A DNA stretch of 64,000 nt from an uncultured Chitinophaga sp. (GTDB lineage Bacteria; Bacteroidota; Bacteroidia; Chitinophagales; Chitinophagaceae): contig NZ_CAMLHC010000002.1 in the NCBI RefSeq assembly GCF_946479755.1, forward strand, positions 496,001 through 560,000, given 5' to 3'. The position numbers and the translations under genes were made by a program. The notes beneath the pieces are model-generated. The model was not told the origin of the DNA and did no database searches. It was given only the letters and a program-made list of their open reading frames with translations. Positions 18,863 to 29,424 of this stretch are shown here, one piece after another. Every line of letters starts with the position of its first letter. The stretch's first letter is position 1.

Positions 18863-21316
18863 TCAGAATTTGAACGCGATGCTTCCGCTGAAGTTCCTTG
18901 TCTTCTGCGGGTTCACGGTAGAATAACCAATCCAGTATTCTTTATTGGTGATGTTGTTTAATTTGAAGCCCAGCCGGAACCGGTTGTTTTCATAGAAGAT
19001 ACTACCGTTGAGCACCGTGTACGACGGCAGATAGAAATAACCCACCTCCCGGTCGTTGACTACCTTGTTATCGCTGGCGTAATTACCTCCCACGCCAAAG
19101 CCCAGTCCTTTTACAGCGCCCTGCTGGATACGATAGCTCACCCACAGGTTGGCCACCGTAGGAGCGCCGGCTGTAGCGGGCCGCAAACCTTCCAGTTTCG
19201 CTTCTGTCTTTTCGAATTTGGAATCGTTATAGGCGTAACCTGCTACTACGTCCAGTCCGCGTGCGGGGTGGGCGATCACTTCCACTTCCACGCCCTTGCT
19301 GTATTGCGTACCATCCTGTACAGATACGTTCGGCACATTGGTAGGACGGATAATGTCTTTTACCCGGATATCATAGTAACTAACGGTACCGGTGATCATA
19401 TCGTTAAGCAGCGATACTTTCACGCCGCCTTCCATCTGGTTGGCCTGCTCGGGTTTGAACGGCCTGCCGTTCGGGTTGGCGGTGGCTTTGTTGGTAAACC
19501 CGTTCTGGTAGTTGGCAAACAGCGATACCTTGTCTTTCAGCGGCTGGTATACCACGCCGAATTTAGGAGACAGGGCTGCCTGCGTGTAGCCGTTCTCGTA
19601 CTTGCCGCTGACATCATTGTAGTTTCCCTTGTTGTCGAAGTAATCGATGCGTAAACCGGCTTGCACCAGCAGGTTGTCGGTGATGTTCAGCACATCGGAC
19701 ACATAAGCGCTATAGGTGTTGGTGATCAGGTTGATGGGATAGGTGAAAGCCAGTCCCTGCGCATCATATACCTTGTCGAGGTTTCTGCGGTTGAAGTCGC
19801 GATAAGTAGGAATATTTCCCTTGGCATAAATGGTATCGTAGGTGTTACCGCCAAAGAACTGGTTGGCCTTGTGGTGGAAGAAGTCGATACCACCCACAAA
19901 GCGGTTCCGCAGGCGGCCTATGTTAAAGTCGCTGTTGAAATTATGTTGCAGCTCTATCACGTTATCATGACTGTTGTTGGTAAACTGGTCATTACGGGAG
20001 ATGTAACCGTTGCCGATGGCGTTAGGGTCTCCTTTTACTTCCGCATCCGTCAGCAGGTAAAAATAAGGCGAAGGCCCGTCAGAGTAGCTGTTGGTGCTGG
20101 TGATGTTCGTCTGCATGCTCCACTGGGAAGACAGGCGGTAGGTCATCTGCCCGAACAGGTTGGTGGAGCGGGAGGTCTGATACAGGTCGTTCATCGCGTA
20201 AGCGCGCTTGTAGTCGATATTCAGCTCGTCGGCCCGGTGGGTGCCCAGTTTGGACATTGGCTGCCCGGAAGAAAAGAAGAACGCGCTGAGACCGGTATTT
20301 TGTCCTGCCATATATTCCGCATCGAAATTAAAGGAGAGGCGGTCGTTGACGCGGTAGCTGAGGCTGGGGGCCACGGCTACACTTCTGTTGAAGCCATAGT
20401 CCTGGAAGGAGTTTTCGTAGTTGTAGGCCGCGTTGACGCGCATCAGCACGTCCCGGTTTTTATCGAGCGGGGTGTTGATGTCGGCGCTGAAGCGGTTGAA
20501 ACCGAAGCTGCCCACTGCAAAACCGGCTTCGCCGCCGAAGTGGTCGTAAGGTCTTTTAGTGACACGGTTGATCAACCCGCCGTAGGTGCCCAGGTTGCTG
20601 CCAAACAGGGTGGCGGAAGGGCCTTTGATGACCTCTACTCTTTCCAGGTTGGAAGCGTCTATACGGGAGGTAACGTTGCCGGCTATACCGTTGCGCAGCT
20701 GGCTCTGTACCACGAAACCGCGCATGCTGTAATAGCCGCCGCCATCGCCGCCGCGGCCGGTAGCATCCCACATTTTGGTAACGCCGGTAGCGTTCTGCAT
20801 GGCGTCATCCACGGAAAAGACCTGCTGTTGCTGCAACAGCTCTTTGGTGATAGTGGTATATACCTGTGGGTTCTCCAGGTTTTTGAGCGGTATTTTAGCA
20901 ACATCGTAAGTGCTTTTACGGGTGATCCTGTTATGGCTGCCGGTCACCACTACTTCCTGCAACGCTTTACTGGAAGCTTCCAGCGTAAAGGAAACAGTGG
21001 CTGTTTTACCCTGTTGTACGGTGACTTCTTCTGTCACTGTGCTGTAGCCCGCGAGGGTGATCAGCAGGTGGTATTTGCCCGGTGATACATGACGGAACAC
21101 AAAAGAACCATCTGCTTCTGTGGTGGTAGTGACATTAGGCTCTGCGAGCACGATCATGACGTCTGCGGCCGGTCTGGCGTCGGAGGTAAGCACCTTTCCG
21201 CGGATAGCGCCTGTTTTCTCCGTCTCCGGATCATTGGCGGATGCATTCAAAACAAATAATAACAGCAATCCCAGTGTGACGATCTTAGATATTACAATGC
21301 CATAGCGGCGTTCCAT
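18863..21316 (-). CDS. TonB-dependent ferric-siderophore receptor
   Basis: About 817 residues from ATG 21316; a GTG five codons upstream (21331) is also possible. A signal peptide (LGLLLLFVLNASA) precedes a carboxypeptidase-regulatory-like domain (GAIRGKVLTSDARPAADV), the plug (MQNATGVTKMWD, YSMRGFVVQSQLRNGI, ERVEVIKGPSATLFG) and a 22-strand barrel ending SGSIAFKF. The RGF motif and KGPSATLFG are those of siderophore receptors rather than SusC proteins. It lies behind an AraC regulator and opposite a SIP reductase with two ABC genes, so it should carry the ferric chelate across the outer membrane. Confidence 0.93.
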   Translation of the reverse strand: MERRYGIVISKIVTLGLLLLFVLNASANDPETEKTGAIRGKVLTSDARPAADVMIVLAEPNVTTTTEADGSFVFRHVSPGKYHLLITLAGYSTVTEEVTVQQGKTATVSFTLEASSKALQEVVVTGSHNRITRKSTYDVAKIPLKNLENPQVYTTITKELLQQQQVFSVDDAMQNATGVTKMWDATGRGGDGGGYYSMRGFVVQSQLRNGIAGNVTSRIDASNLERVEVIKGPSATLFGSNLGTYGGLINRVTKRPYDHFGGEAGFAVGSFGFNRFSADINTPLDKNRDVLMRVNAAYNYENSFQDYGFNRSVAVAPSLSYRVNDRLSFNFDAEYMAGQNTGLSAFFFSSGQPMSKLGTHRADELNIDYKRAYAMNDLYQTSRSTNLFGQMTYRLSSQWSMQTNITSTNSYSDGPSPYFYLLTDAEVKGDPNAIGNGYISRNDQFTNNSHDNVIELQHNFNSDFNIGRLRNRFVGGIDFFHHKANQFFGGNTYDTIYAKGNIPTYRDFNRRNLDKVYDAQGLAFTYPINLITNTYSAYVSDVLNITDNLLVQAGLRIDYFDNKGNYNDVSGKYENGYTQAALSPKFGVVYQPLKDKVSLFANYQNGFTNKATANPNGRPFKPEQANQMEGGVKVSLLNDMITGTVSYYDIRVKDIIRPTNVPNVSVQDGTQYSKGVEVEVIAHPARGLDVVAGYAYNDSKFEKTEAKLEGLRPATAGAPTVANLWVSYRIQQGAVKGLGFGVGGNYASDNKVVNDREVGYFYLPSYTVLNGSIFYENNRFRLGFKLNNITNKEYWIGYSTVNPQKTRNFSGSIAFKF

Positions 21317-21397
21317 ATTGAAATTTTTCACAAAATTGGGACGTAGCGGCCGCGGGTGTGTATCGGATCAGGAAAAATTATTTACGCAATCGGGAAA

Positions 21398-22399
21398 TTA
21401 ATCTTGTGCGTCTTTGGAAAAGAGACCGGGAGAAACGCCGAACTTCTTCTTAAACATCTTACTGAAATATTGTATGGACGAATAACCGAGTTCTTCAGCT
21501 ACATGCTTTATAGGCACGTTGGACAGCAGTTGTTCCTTCGCTTGCAGGAGTTTGTATTCATTCACATAATTGATAATACTATCGTTGAATACCTCCCGGA
21601 AGCCTTTCTTCAGCTTGAACTCATTCAACCCGGAGAGCTTCGCCAGCTCGCTCAGGCTGGGCGGCGCCACGGCGTTGGCGATCAGGTAGTCCCGCACAAA
21701 ATGTATCCTGTCCCGGTCGTAGGACGATTTTAAGGCGCTTTTGGTGTTGTTTTTCAGATGCTGGTCATACGCTTCTGCCTGCAATACCAGCAGCTCCACG
21801 CATTTGGACTGCAGGTACAGCAGTTTGAGCCCTCCCTTGTAAGGACAATTCAGCATACTATTGATACATTGCAGCATGGCCGCATTGGCCGGCACGCCCA
21901 TATCAGACAGCTGCATATTTTCCCCGGCGATAATAGCGTCGCAGAAAGGCTGTAAGGCAGGTCCGCAGTCCTGTACAAGGCTCAGGAATTTTTCCCGGGT
22001 AAAGTGTATTTCGAAAAAACGAAAGGGGACATTGGGGTCGTATTCCGCTTTGCCGGAAAACAGGGGAGTGTAAAACATGTTCTGCCGGTTAGGCGCCAGC
22101 ACCAGCGGCTTCCTGGAGTAGTGGTTGGTGATCACCCCTTTGCCGGACAGGATAAAGTGCAGCTCCACAATATCCCGGTAGCCCGGGGCTTCCATATCGA
22201 GGCAACGTTCCCGGATGCACATATCTCCATATACAACATAGATCTCCGGCAAAAGGATCTGCCGGAATTCAACATCCCCGAAAGGTAAACTGAACTTTTC
22301 TGTTTTTTCCCTTACCAGCAGCGGGTTGACATCGAAAAAACCGTCGAGGTCGCCCAGTTCCAGCCATGTGCCCGATGCGCCGCGAAAATTCATCCCCAT
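21398..22399 (-). CDS. AraC-family regulator, PchR/YbtA-like
   Basis: A 333-residue activator. The N-terminal ~215 residues are a ligand-sensing region of the kind seen in siderophore-responsive PchR-type proteins; the C-terminal ~100 residues hold two helix-turn-helix units (PSLSELAKLSGLNEFKLKKG and IKHVAEELGYSSIQYFSKMF). It is divergent from the SIP/ABC genes and 80 bases upstream of the receptor on the same strand. By analogy it would activate both directions when the ferric siderophore is present; that is inference. Confidence 0.9.
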   Translation of the reverse strand: MGMNFRGASGTWLELGDLDGFFDVNPLLVREKTEKFSLPFGDVEFRQILLPEIYVVYGDMCIRERCLDMEAPGYRDIVELHFILSGKGVITNHYSRKPLVLAPNRQNMFYTPLFSGKAEYDPNVPFRFFEIHFTREKFLSLVQDCGPALQPFCDAIIAGENMQLSDMGVPANAAMLQCINSMLNCPYKGGLKLLYLQSKCVELLVLQAEAYDQHLKNNTKSALKSSYDRDRIHFVRDYLIANAVAPPSLSELAKLSGLNEFKLKKGFREVFNDSIINYVNEYKLLQAKEQLLSNVPIKHVAEELGYSSIQYFSKMFKKKFGVSPGLFSKDAQD

Positions 22400-22504
22400 A
22401 CGACATGTTTATTAGACGGTGAGCAGATATAATCCGTATTGTATCAAAACAACTCCCGAATGTATAAAAAACGTGAAAGCAATTTCATCAAACTTTGCGA
22501 AGGC

Positions 22505-22542
22505 ATACGCTCCAATCCGGAAAAAATCCGGGGGAAGCGTAT
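22505..22542 (+). promoter_or_regulatory. leader stem-loop upstream of the SIP gene
   Basis: ATACGCT at 22505-22511 pairs with AGCGTAT at 22536-22542, and inside it CCGGA pairs with TCCGG around an A-run loop. The structure ends 24 bases before the SIP start codon. It may be an mRNA leader hairpin or a protein-binding inverted repeat for the divergent AraC regulator; the sequence alone does not decide. Confidence 0.4.
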
Positions 22543-22566
22543 TCACTCACTGTAAATCAGCCTATC

Positions 22567-23394
22567 ATGAGCAGAAAGACGATACAAGCCGAACTGAAGG
22601 TAAAAAGAAAAACGACGATCACACCTCATTATATCAGGATCACGCTCACCGGTGATGAAGTGCCCCTTTTTGCCAACACCACCCCCGGCACGAACAACAA
22701 AATATTTATTCCCCCTGCGGGGATGAACAAGGTCCACTTCCCCGGTTTCGACGATGAGAAAAGACAGTGGATACATGCACCGGAAGACGTGCGTCCCGTT
22801 GTGCGTACCTATACGCACCGCGGCATGGATGCGGCCAGCAAAGAGATGTACATCGATTTTGTGGTACATGGCGACAACGGCCCTGCTTCCGCGTGGGCCA
22901 TGCACTGTCAGCCCGGCGATGTGCTGGGCGTGGCCATGCACGACATGACAAAGGAGCTGTTCCCGGCGGCAGACTGGTATTTCCTGATCGGGGATGCCAC
23001 CGCTATCCCGGTGCTGAGCGCCATCCTGGAAAGCCTGCCGGCCCATGCTAAAGGCCGCGCGCTGATAGAAGTACACAGCGAAGCGGATGCACAGGTGATC
23101 ACCGCACCGCCGGGCGTTTCTATCGACTGGCTCTTCAACGACAATCCCGAAGCAGGCAGCTTACTCGCCTGTACGGCACGCCGCGAGCAGCTTCCGGCAC
23201 CAGGCGTGTCAAAATTTGCCTATGTGGCGGCGGAGTTTTCCACCGTGAAAGCATTAAGGGAATATTTCCGCAAAGACCTCCGCTGGACCAATGATGAGCT
23301 GGACGCTTTCGCTTACTGGAAAGCCGGGAAGTCGGAAGATAACTCCGCTGCAGAACGTCATAAAGAAAACGAGCACTATGAAACAAAAGCCTAA
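22567..23394 (+). CDS. siderophore-interacting protein (FAD-dependent ferric reductase)
   Basis: A 275-residue flavoprotein of the SIP/ViuB family, expected to reduce ferric siderophore in the cytoplasm and so free the iron. The FAD-binding motif RTYTHR is at about residue 81-86, followed by VHGDNGPASAWA; the NAD(P)-binding lobe follows (WYFLIGDATAIPVLSAIL) and the C-terminal FAYWKAGKSED is typical. ATG 22567 is chosen because it opens the conserved N-terminus; the frame is open further upstream. The stop overlaps the first ABC gene by 17 bases, so the two are translationally coupled. Confidence 0.93.
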   Translation: MSRKTIQAELKVKRKTTITPHYIRITLTGDEVPLFANTTPGTNNKIFIPPAGMNKVHFPGFDDEKRQWIHAPEDVRPVVRTYTHRGMDAASKEMYIDFVVHGDNGPASAWAMHCQPGDVLGVAMHDMTKELFPAADWYFLIGDATAIPVLSAILESLPAHAKGRALIEVHSEADAQVITAPPGVSIDWLFNDNPEAGSLLACTARREQLPAPGVSKFAYVAAEFSTVKALREYFRKDLRWTNDELDAFAYWKAGKSEDNSAAERHKENEHYETKA

Positions 23395-25123
23395 ATCGGG
23401 CGCCGCGCGCCTGCTGGAAATCGCCGGCAGTAAAAAGTACATGCTTTCCCTGTCGGCCCTGCTGGCAGTACTCTACGCCCTGTTATCGCTCATCCCTTAT
23501 GTACTGGTCTACTATATCCTGAAGGCCATTACGATACCTCCGATAGACACAGCGCTGGTACAGCGTTATGTGATCTGGGGTGTGGCTGCTATGTTGGCAG
23601 CCAACGTGTTCCTGTATGCCTCCGGTATGGCCTCGCATACGGCGGCCTTCAACATCCTGTACGAGCTGCGGATGCAGATGGCGGCTAAACTGGCGAAACT
23701 GCCCCTGGGCTTCATCAACCGCAACAACTCCGGCGTGCTGAAGAAAATTATGGCGGATGATATTGAACGCCTCGAAAATTTTGTGGCCCACAGCATCCCC
23801 GACCTGGTGAAAGGGATTACGCTGCCGGTATTGACATTGGGGTACCTGTTTACGGTCGACTGGCGACTGGCATTGGTGAGTTGTATTCCCATTGTACTAT
23901 TGGCGTTGATCATACCGATCATGTTCAATAAAAAACGGCTGGCGCTGATGACGGCCTATCATCGCTCTATTGAAGACATGAACACCGGCATTGTGGAGTT
24001 TGTACGCGCCATGCCGGTCATCCGCATCTTCGGTCACGACGCGGAGAGCTTCGAACGTTACAGCGGCAGGGTAGATAGTTTTTATAAGATGGTGACCCAA
24101 TGGAACAAAGAGTCTTCCCCGCCGTTTGGCATATTCATGAGTTTCGCCAGCAACGCCACGCTGCCGGTGCTGGCCATGGGACTATACCTTTATTTCTCCC
24201 ACGGGCTGCAGTTGTCAGTATTGTTGCTGTTCCTGCTGCTGGGCGTAGGATACATCCGTTCGTTGTTCTCCTTGTCCAGCCTGGGTTCGCAGCTGTCTGT
24301 GATCAGTCACGGCGTAAAGCGGCTGGATGAAGTGCTGTTCAGCGAAGAGCAACAGGCGGAAGGCACGGCGTTGCCGGGTGACAGCTATGATCTCCGGTTT
24401 AAACAGGTGACTTTTGGGTATGACGAAAACGCGACCGTGCTGCGCAATGTTACTTTCGACGTGCCGCAGGGGACCGTTACGGCCTTGGTGGGTCCTTCCG
24501 GGTCCGGCAAATCTACCATCGCGCAGCTGATTCCCCGCTTCTGGGATGTGCGGGAGGGCACCGTGTCCATCGGTGGCACGGACGTGCAACAGATGAAGCC
24601 GGAAGCGCTAATGCAACTGGTGTCTTTTGTGTTCCAGGATAACTTTATGTTCCGGCAAACGATCTACGACAACATCCGGATGGGGATGGACAAAACAGAA
24701 GCCGAGGTGGTGGCTGCCGCCAAAGCGGCACAGTGCCACGATTTTATTATGGCCATGCCGTTGGGATACCAGACGCCCTGGGGCGCCGGCGGCGTGCATC
24801 TGAGCGGCGGCGAGCAACAGCGCGTCCAGCTGGCGCGGGCCATTCTGAAAGATGCGCCGGTGATCGTATTGGACGAAGCCACCGCCTTCAGCGACCCGGA
24901 AAATGAGTTCCTGATACAACAGGCCTTCGGTAAACTGATAAAGCATAAAACCGTGGTGGTGATCGCGCATCGGTTGAGCACCATCACCAACAGCGACCAG
25001 GTGATTGTGATGGAACAGGGGAAGGTGGCAGGCCGCGGCACGCATGAAGAGTTATTACGGGACTGCGCACTGTATCAAAGAATGTGGGACGCACATACCC
25101 GTGCAAAATCGTTTGTCATTTAA
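23378..25123 (+). CDS. ABC transporter, exporter fold (membrane and ATPase domains fused), siderophore uptake
   Basis: About 581 residues from ATG 23378. Six membrane helices occupy about 20-310, then an ATPase domain with Walker A GPSGSGKST, signature LSGGEQQRVQLARA and Walker B VIVLDEATAFSDPEN. DEATAFxDPEN is characteristic of the half-transporters that import siderophores despite an exporter fold (YbtP/YbtQ, IrtA/IrtB). It overlaps the SIP reductase gene upstream and is 11 bases from a second half-transporter, so the pair should work as a heterodimer in the inner membrane. No substrate-binding protein gene is present, as expected for this type. Confidence 0.9.
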   Translation: MKQKPKSGAARLLEIAGSKKYMLSLSALLAVLYALLSLIPYVLVYYILKAITIPPIDTALVQRYVIWGVAAMLAANVFLYASGMASHTAAFNILYELRMQMAAKLAKLPLGFINRNNSGVLKKIMADDIERLENFVAHSIPDLVKGITLPVLTLGYLFTVDWRLALVSCIPIVLLALIIPIMFNKKRLALMTAYHRSIEDMNTGIVEFVRAMPVIRIFGHDAESFERYSGRVDSFYKMVTQWNKESSPPFGIFMSFASNATLPVLAMGLYLYFSHGLQLSVLLLFLLLGVGYIRSLFSLSSLGSQLSVISHGVKRLDEVLFSEEQQAEGTALPGDSYDLRFKQVTFGYDENATVLRNVTFDVPQGTVTALVGPSGSGKSTIAQLIPRFWDVREGTVSIGGTDVQQMKPEALMQLVSFVFQDNFMFRQTIYDNIRMGMDKTEAEVVAAAKAAQCHDFIMAMPLGYQTPWGAGGVHLSGGEQQRVQLARAILKDAPVIVLDEATAFSDPENEFLIQQAFGKLIKHKTVVVIAHRLSTITNSDQVIVMEQGKVAGRGTHEELLRDCALYQRMWDAHTRAKSFVI

Positions 25124-25134
25124 CAGCAAAAAAT

Positions 25135-26907
25135 ATGATCCGGAATCTACGCTATATTTTCAATGGGGCGCCGGCACTGGTGAGAAAAAGCCTGTTGCTC
25201 GAATGGTTTCACAGCCTGTTCGTAGCGGTGCCAACGGGTTTCCTGCTACTGGTCGTCCGCGAATTTTTTTCACCCGCGCCCGATCAGCAACGGCTATGGA
25301 CATACGTGGCCATTATGACGGGACTGTTACTGGTGCAGTTGTTGGTGTCCGTGAGAACGTTCACCTTTACCAACAACATGACCTATACGCTGTCTACCAT
25401 TTTACGGATGAAGCTGGGGCGTCACTTACAGAAGATCTCCATGGGCGCTTTCAGGCAGCGCGACCCGGGCGACCTGGCTTCCGTGGTGTTACAGGATGTG
25501 GCCAATTTTGAATTGATCTTCGGGCATACGGTCGGTAGCCTGATATCGGCGGTTTTTGCTTTTGTGATCGTGTCGGTGTTCCTGTTTATTACTGACTGGC
25601 GGCTGGCGCTCATTCTCTGGCTGGCGTTACCGTTGGTATGGCTGCTGGTAAAGGTGGCCACCTTCCTGATGCAGCGGCCGGGCGTGCAGCATATCGAGGC
25701 GCGCAATGCTACGGGCGCACGTTTCCTGGAGTATGTAACAGGTATCCGTCATATTAAGTCATACGGCATGACGGGAGAACGTTTCAGCACCCTGCAGCAG
25801 GCGCTGGATGATTTCCGTCGCGCCAGTATCCGTACCGAGGGTATTCCCGGTCCGTTTATCCTGCTGGCTGCCGCTGTGCTGGAAGCCTGTTTTCTGCTGA
25901 TGATACTGGCGGGCGTACACTTTTTTGCAGGCGGCAGCCTGTCGGTGCCTGCACTGGTAGCGTTCCTGATTATGGGTTACCGGTTGTACGAACCGATTAA
26001 GATTGTGCTGGTGGATTACACTTTGCTGCGGTATATGAATATCAGTATGGGCCGTATCGTGGAGGTGCTGGAAACACCGGTGCAGCAGGGCGGCCTTGCG
26101 GTACGGCCTGCCGGTGGCGATATCCGTTTTGAGAACGTGGACTTCTGTTACCTGCCCGGGCAGCAGGTATTGCACAATGTTTCGTTTCACATACCGGAGA
26201 AGTCGCTCACAGCGCTGGTAGGACCGTCAGGTTCGGGTAAAACGACCATCACTTCCCTGATCGCACGCTTCTGGGATGTGGACGGGGGAAGTATAAAAAT
26301 TGGCGGCGCCGATATTCGTGACATGGAGCCGGCCGCCGTTTACAGCCTGATCAGCGAAGTGTTCCAGGAGGTGTATCTCTTTGACGACACTATTTACAAC
26401 AACATCCGGTACGGAAACCCGCAGGCTACCTACGAGCAGGTCATCGATGCGGCTGACCGGGCGCTGGTGATGGAGTTTGCCTGGGAGATGCCGGAAGGTA
26501 TCAACAGCAGGGTAGGGGAAAATGGCAACCGGCTTTCCGGTGGGCAGAAACAACGGATCAGCATTGCACGGGCATTGCTGAAAGATGCGCCCATCGTATT
26601 GCTGGATGAAGCGACCGCCTCGCTGGACCCGGAGAACGAGGTACAGATACAACAGGCGATCCAGCAACTGGTAAAGGAAAAAACGGTCATCGTTATCGCC
26701 CATAAGCTCAGTACGATCATTCGGGCCGATCAGATACTGGTGCTGAAAGACGGGCGGGTGCACGAAAGTGGCCGTCATGCCACGTTGCTGGAACGTAAAG
26801 GGCTATACGCAAAATTATGGGACATACAGCAACGTGCCGGTGGTTGGAAGCTGAATAAGGAAGCCGTTTATGAACAATCATCCGGCGGTAGTGTCGCCGC
26901 CGGATGA
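25135..26907 (+). CDS. ABC transporter, exporter fold, second half of the siderophore-uptake pair
   Basis: About 590 residues from ATG 25135, the start that begins the conserved region and follows the previous stop by 11 bases. Membrane domain about 15-320, ATPase domain with GPSGSGKTT, signature [14 protein letters not shown] and Walker [16 protein letters not shown]. It differs from its partner at the Walker B neighbourhood (ASLDPEN against AFSDPEN), which supports a heterodimer. The stop codon is inside a hairpin terminator. Partner of 23378; likely role is import of the ferric siderophore to the adjacent SIP reductase. Confidence 0.9.
   Translation: MIRNLRYIFNGAPALVRKSLLLEWFHSLFVAVPTGFLLLVVREFFSPAPDQQRLWTYVAIMTGLLLVQLLVSVRTFTFTNNMTYTLSTILRMKLGRHLQKISMGAFRQRDPGDLASVVLQDVANFELIFGHTVGSLISAVFAFVIVSVFLFITDWRLALILWLALPLVWLLVKVATFLMQRPGVQHIEARNATGARFLEYVTGIRHIKSYGMTGERFSTLQQALDDFRRASIRTEGIPGPFILLAAAVLEACFLLMILAGVHFFAGGSLSVPALVAFLIMGYRLYEPIKIVLVDYTLLRYMNISMGRIVEVLETPVQQGGLAVRPAGGDIRFENVDFCYLPGQQVLHNVSFHIPEKSLTALVGPSGSGKTTITSLIARFWDVDGGSIKIGGADIRDMEPAAVYSLISEVFQEVYLFDDTIYNNIRYGNPQATYEQVIDAADRALVMEFAWEMPEGINSRVGENGNRLSGGQKQRISIARALLKDAPIVLLDEATASLDPENEVQIQQAIQQLVKEKTVIVIAHKLSTIIRADQILVLKDGRVHESGRHATLLERKGLYAKLWDIQQRAGGWKLNKEAVYEQSSGGSVAAG
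26878..26907 (+). terminator. hairpin terminator overlapping the ABC stop codon
   Basis: An 11-pair GC-rich stem (26878-26888 with 26897-26907) ends on the ABC stop codon and is followed by TTAAAA. It also lies just past the end of the convergent metE gene. Confidence 0.7.
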
Positions 26908-26923
26908 TTAAAACAGCCATCAC

Positions 26924-29251
26924 TTATACGGTGGTAGCAGCCACTGTTTGCCGCAGTTGGCGGGCAGCGGTTACCATGGCGATGAGCGCTTTCCGCGTTT
27001 CTTCCCAGTGGCGTGTCTTCAGGCCGCAGTCGGGGTTTACCCACAGCTGGTCTGCCGGAATAACAGCTTTGGCTTTCTCCATGAGGGCCGTCATCTCTGC
27101 TACGGAAGGCACACGGGGCGAGTGGATGTCATACACGCCGGGGCCGATCTCATTCGGATAACGGAACGCGGCGAAAGCGTCCAGCAGCTCCATCTGGGAG
27201 CGGGAGCACTCGATGGTGATCACGTCGGCGTCCATGTCGGCAATATGCTGGATGATATCGTTGAATTCTGAATAACACATGTGCGTGTGTACCTGTGTTG
27301 CATCTTTTACACCGCTGGCGGCTATACGAAAAGCACGCACCGCCCATTGCAGGTAAGCCTGCCAGTTTTCTTTTCTTAACGGAAGTCCCTCGCGGATGGC
27401 CGGTTCATCGATCTGGATGATTTTGATGCCTGCCTGTTCGAGGTCGGTTACTTCATCCCTGATGGCCAGCGCTATCTGTGTGCAGGTTTCGCTGCGTGGC
27501 TGGTCGTTCCGTACAAAGCTCCATTGCAGGATCGTCACAGGCCCTGTCAGCATACCCTTTACCAGTTTGTTGGTCAGGGACTGCGCGTAGGCCGACCAGT
27601 AGACGGTCATGGGTGTTTCGCGGTGCACGTCGCCATAGATAACGGGCGGCTTCACGCAGCGGGAGCCGTAGCTCTGTACCCAGCCGTTTTCGGTGAAAAC
27701 GAAGCCGGACAGCTGTTCGCCGAAATATTCCACCATGTCGTTCCGCTCAAACTCACCGTGTACCAGCACGTCGATGCCGATTTCTTCCTGCCAGCGGATT
27801 GCCTTCTCCGTTTCTGTTTTCAGCAATGCATCGTATTGTTCCGGCGTGATCTCCTGTTTTTTAAGACCGGCACGCCAGGTACGCACTTCTTTGGTCTGCG
27901 GGAAAGAGCCGATGGTAGTGGTGGGAAACAGCGGCAGTTGCAGCGCAGCGCGCTGTTGCACCCTGCGTTGGGCGAAGGGATGCTGTCGTTGTGCATCAGC
28001 ATCGGTTATTTGCGCGGTGCGTTGTTTTACTTTTTCGTTGTGGATCAGGGGAGATGTTTTCCTGCTGTCTATCGCTTTGATGTTTTCATCCAGCCTGGCT
28101 TTCGCGGCGGGTGACGGTGTGTCGCAGGACAGTTGTTGCAGGGTGACTACCTCGTCGATCTTCTGCCTGGCGAAGGCCAGCCATTGCTTGATTTCCGGCG
28201 TCAGCGTGCTTTCGTTGGTTTCCAGGCTGAGATCGCAGGGGGAGTGCAGCAGGGAACACGACGGCGCGATCCACACCCTGTCTGCCCCGATTTTATTGCT
28301 GGCTTCCCATATCAGTGAAAGGGAATGCCGGTAATCATTGATCCAGATATTCCTTCCGTCTACCAGTCCCAGTGAAAGCTGCAGTGTATCGGACAGCAAC
28401 GGCGACGCAAGGATGTCGCCCAACTGGCTCGGGCATCTCACCAGGTCCAGGTGAAGGGTATCAACGGGCAGCTGCAGGGCTACCGGCAGGTTGTCCCCAT
28501 AACATTCAAAATAGCTGGCGAGTATGATATGCAGATCGGGGAAGGTACTTCTGATGGCCTGGTAGGTGGTGGCGTATACCTGTCTTTCTTTATCAGAGAG
28601 ATTGAGTGACAGGCAGGGTTCATCCAGCTGAATATAGCGTGCGCCGGCATCGTACAGTTTACCGATGAGCTGCAGATATACCGGTAATAGGCCATCTATT
28701 AACTCGAGACGGGAAAAATGCGCTTCTTTTTCCTTGCCCAGCAACAGGTAGGAGACCGGGCCTATCAGCACCGGTTTGGCATTGATCTGTAGCAGGCAGG
28801 CCTCTTTAAATTCATCGGCTGCTTTTTCGGAGAACAGGGAGAACTGTTGTGTGGCAGTGAATTCCGGTACAATGTAGTGGTAGTTGGTATCAAACCATTT
28901 GGTCATCTCCATGGCAGTGATATCGTGACCGTCCTGCTGGTAACCCCTTGCCATGGCGAACATCAGGTCGGTTGCGGACAGGGTCCGTTCGGTGATCAGC
29001 GGGACATACCGTTGGGGAATGGCGCCCATCATCAGGCTCATGTCCAGCACCTGGTCGTAGAAAGAGAAATCGTTACAGGGGATAAGGTCCATACCGGCCT
29101 GCTGTTGCAACAGCCAGTGCTGATGGCGGATATCGCGTCCTGTGGTTAATAAGTCAGCCAATGACTGTTTGCCTGCCCAGTAAGCTTCGCAGGCTTTTTT
29201 GAGTTCGCGCCGGCTGCCTATCCTCGGGTAGCCAAGATTGTGTGTACGCAT
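26924..29251 (-). CDS. metE: cobalamin-independent methionine synthase
   Basis: A 775-residue protein of normal MetE length. It transfers the methyl group of 5-methyltetrahydropteroyl-glutamate to homocysteine to make methionine, without vitamin B12. The N-terminal [20 protein letters not shown] is diagnostic, the catalytic domain opens with [10 protein letters not shown], and the zinc site includes HTHMCYSEF and the downstream NPDCGLKTR. The gene stands alone, behind a cobalamin riboswitch that should shut it off when B12 is available. Confidence 0.98.
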   Translation of the reverse strand: MRTHNLGYPRIGSRRELKKACEAYWAGKQSLADLLTTGRDIRHQHWLLQQQAGMDLIPCNDFSFYDQVLDMSLMMGAIPQRYVPLITERTLSATDLMFAMARGYQQDGHDITAMEMTKWFDTNYHYIVPEFTATQQFSLFSEKAADEFKEACLLQINAKPVLIGPVSYLLLGKEKEAHFSRLELIDGLLPVYLQLIGKLYDAGARYIQLDEPCLSLNLSDKERQVYATTYQAIRSTFPDLHIILASYFECYGDNLPVALQLPVDTLHLDLVRCPSQLGDILASPLLSDTLQLSLGLVDGRNIWINDYRHSLSLIWEASNKIGADRVWIAPSCSLLHSPCDLSLETNESTLTPEIKQWLAFARQKIDEVVTLQQLSCDTPSPAAKARLDENIKAIDSRKTSPLIHNEKVKQRTAQITDADAQRQHPFAQRRVQQRAALQLPLFPTTTIGSFPQTKEVRTWRAGLKKQEITPEQYDALLKTETEKAIRWQEEIGIDVLVHGEFERNDMVEYFGEQLSGFVFTENGWVQSYGSRCVKPPVIYGDVHRETPMTVYWSAYAQSLTNKLVKGMLTGPVTILQWSFVRNDQPRSETCTQIALAIRDEVTDLEQAGIKIIQIDEPAIREGLPLRKENWQAYLQWAVRAFRIAASGVKDATQVHTHMCYSEFNDIIQHIADMDADVITIECSRSQMELLDAFAAFRYPNEIGPGVYDIHSPRVPSVAEMTALMEKAKAVIPADQLWVNPDCGLKTRHWEETRKALIAMVTAARQLRQTVAATTV

Positions 29252-29424
29252 CTGAAACTTTTAAAATGATAAAATCAGTTAAAAGTTCTTCGCAGCATTT
29301 CAGCATGTTTCGGAGAAGGAAGTGTTAGCAGAGCATAGACGGTCTCCCTGCAGGGCACAGGATGCCCACAGGTATACAGAGAGGAATCACTCGACGATCG
29401 CTTCAATCCACGAAAGCATTGTCA
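29252..29424 (-). other. metE leader (expression platform)
   Basis: No gene is seen between the riboswitch core and metE. The leader has a small hairpin GGGCA-TCCTG-TGCCC (minus strand) but no clear T-run, so control may act on translation or through an alternative fold. Confidence 0.4.

Noticed and set aside
19661..21085. A 474-residue plus-strand frame opposite the TonB receptor
   Set aside because: It is antisense to a clear receptor gene, and its Val/Gly-rich composition is that of a shadow frame.
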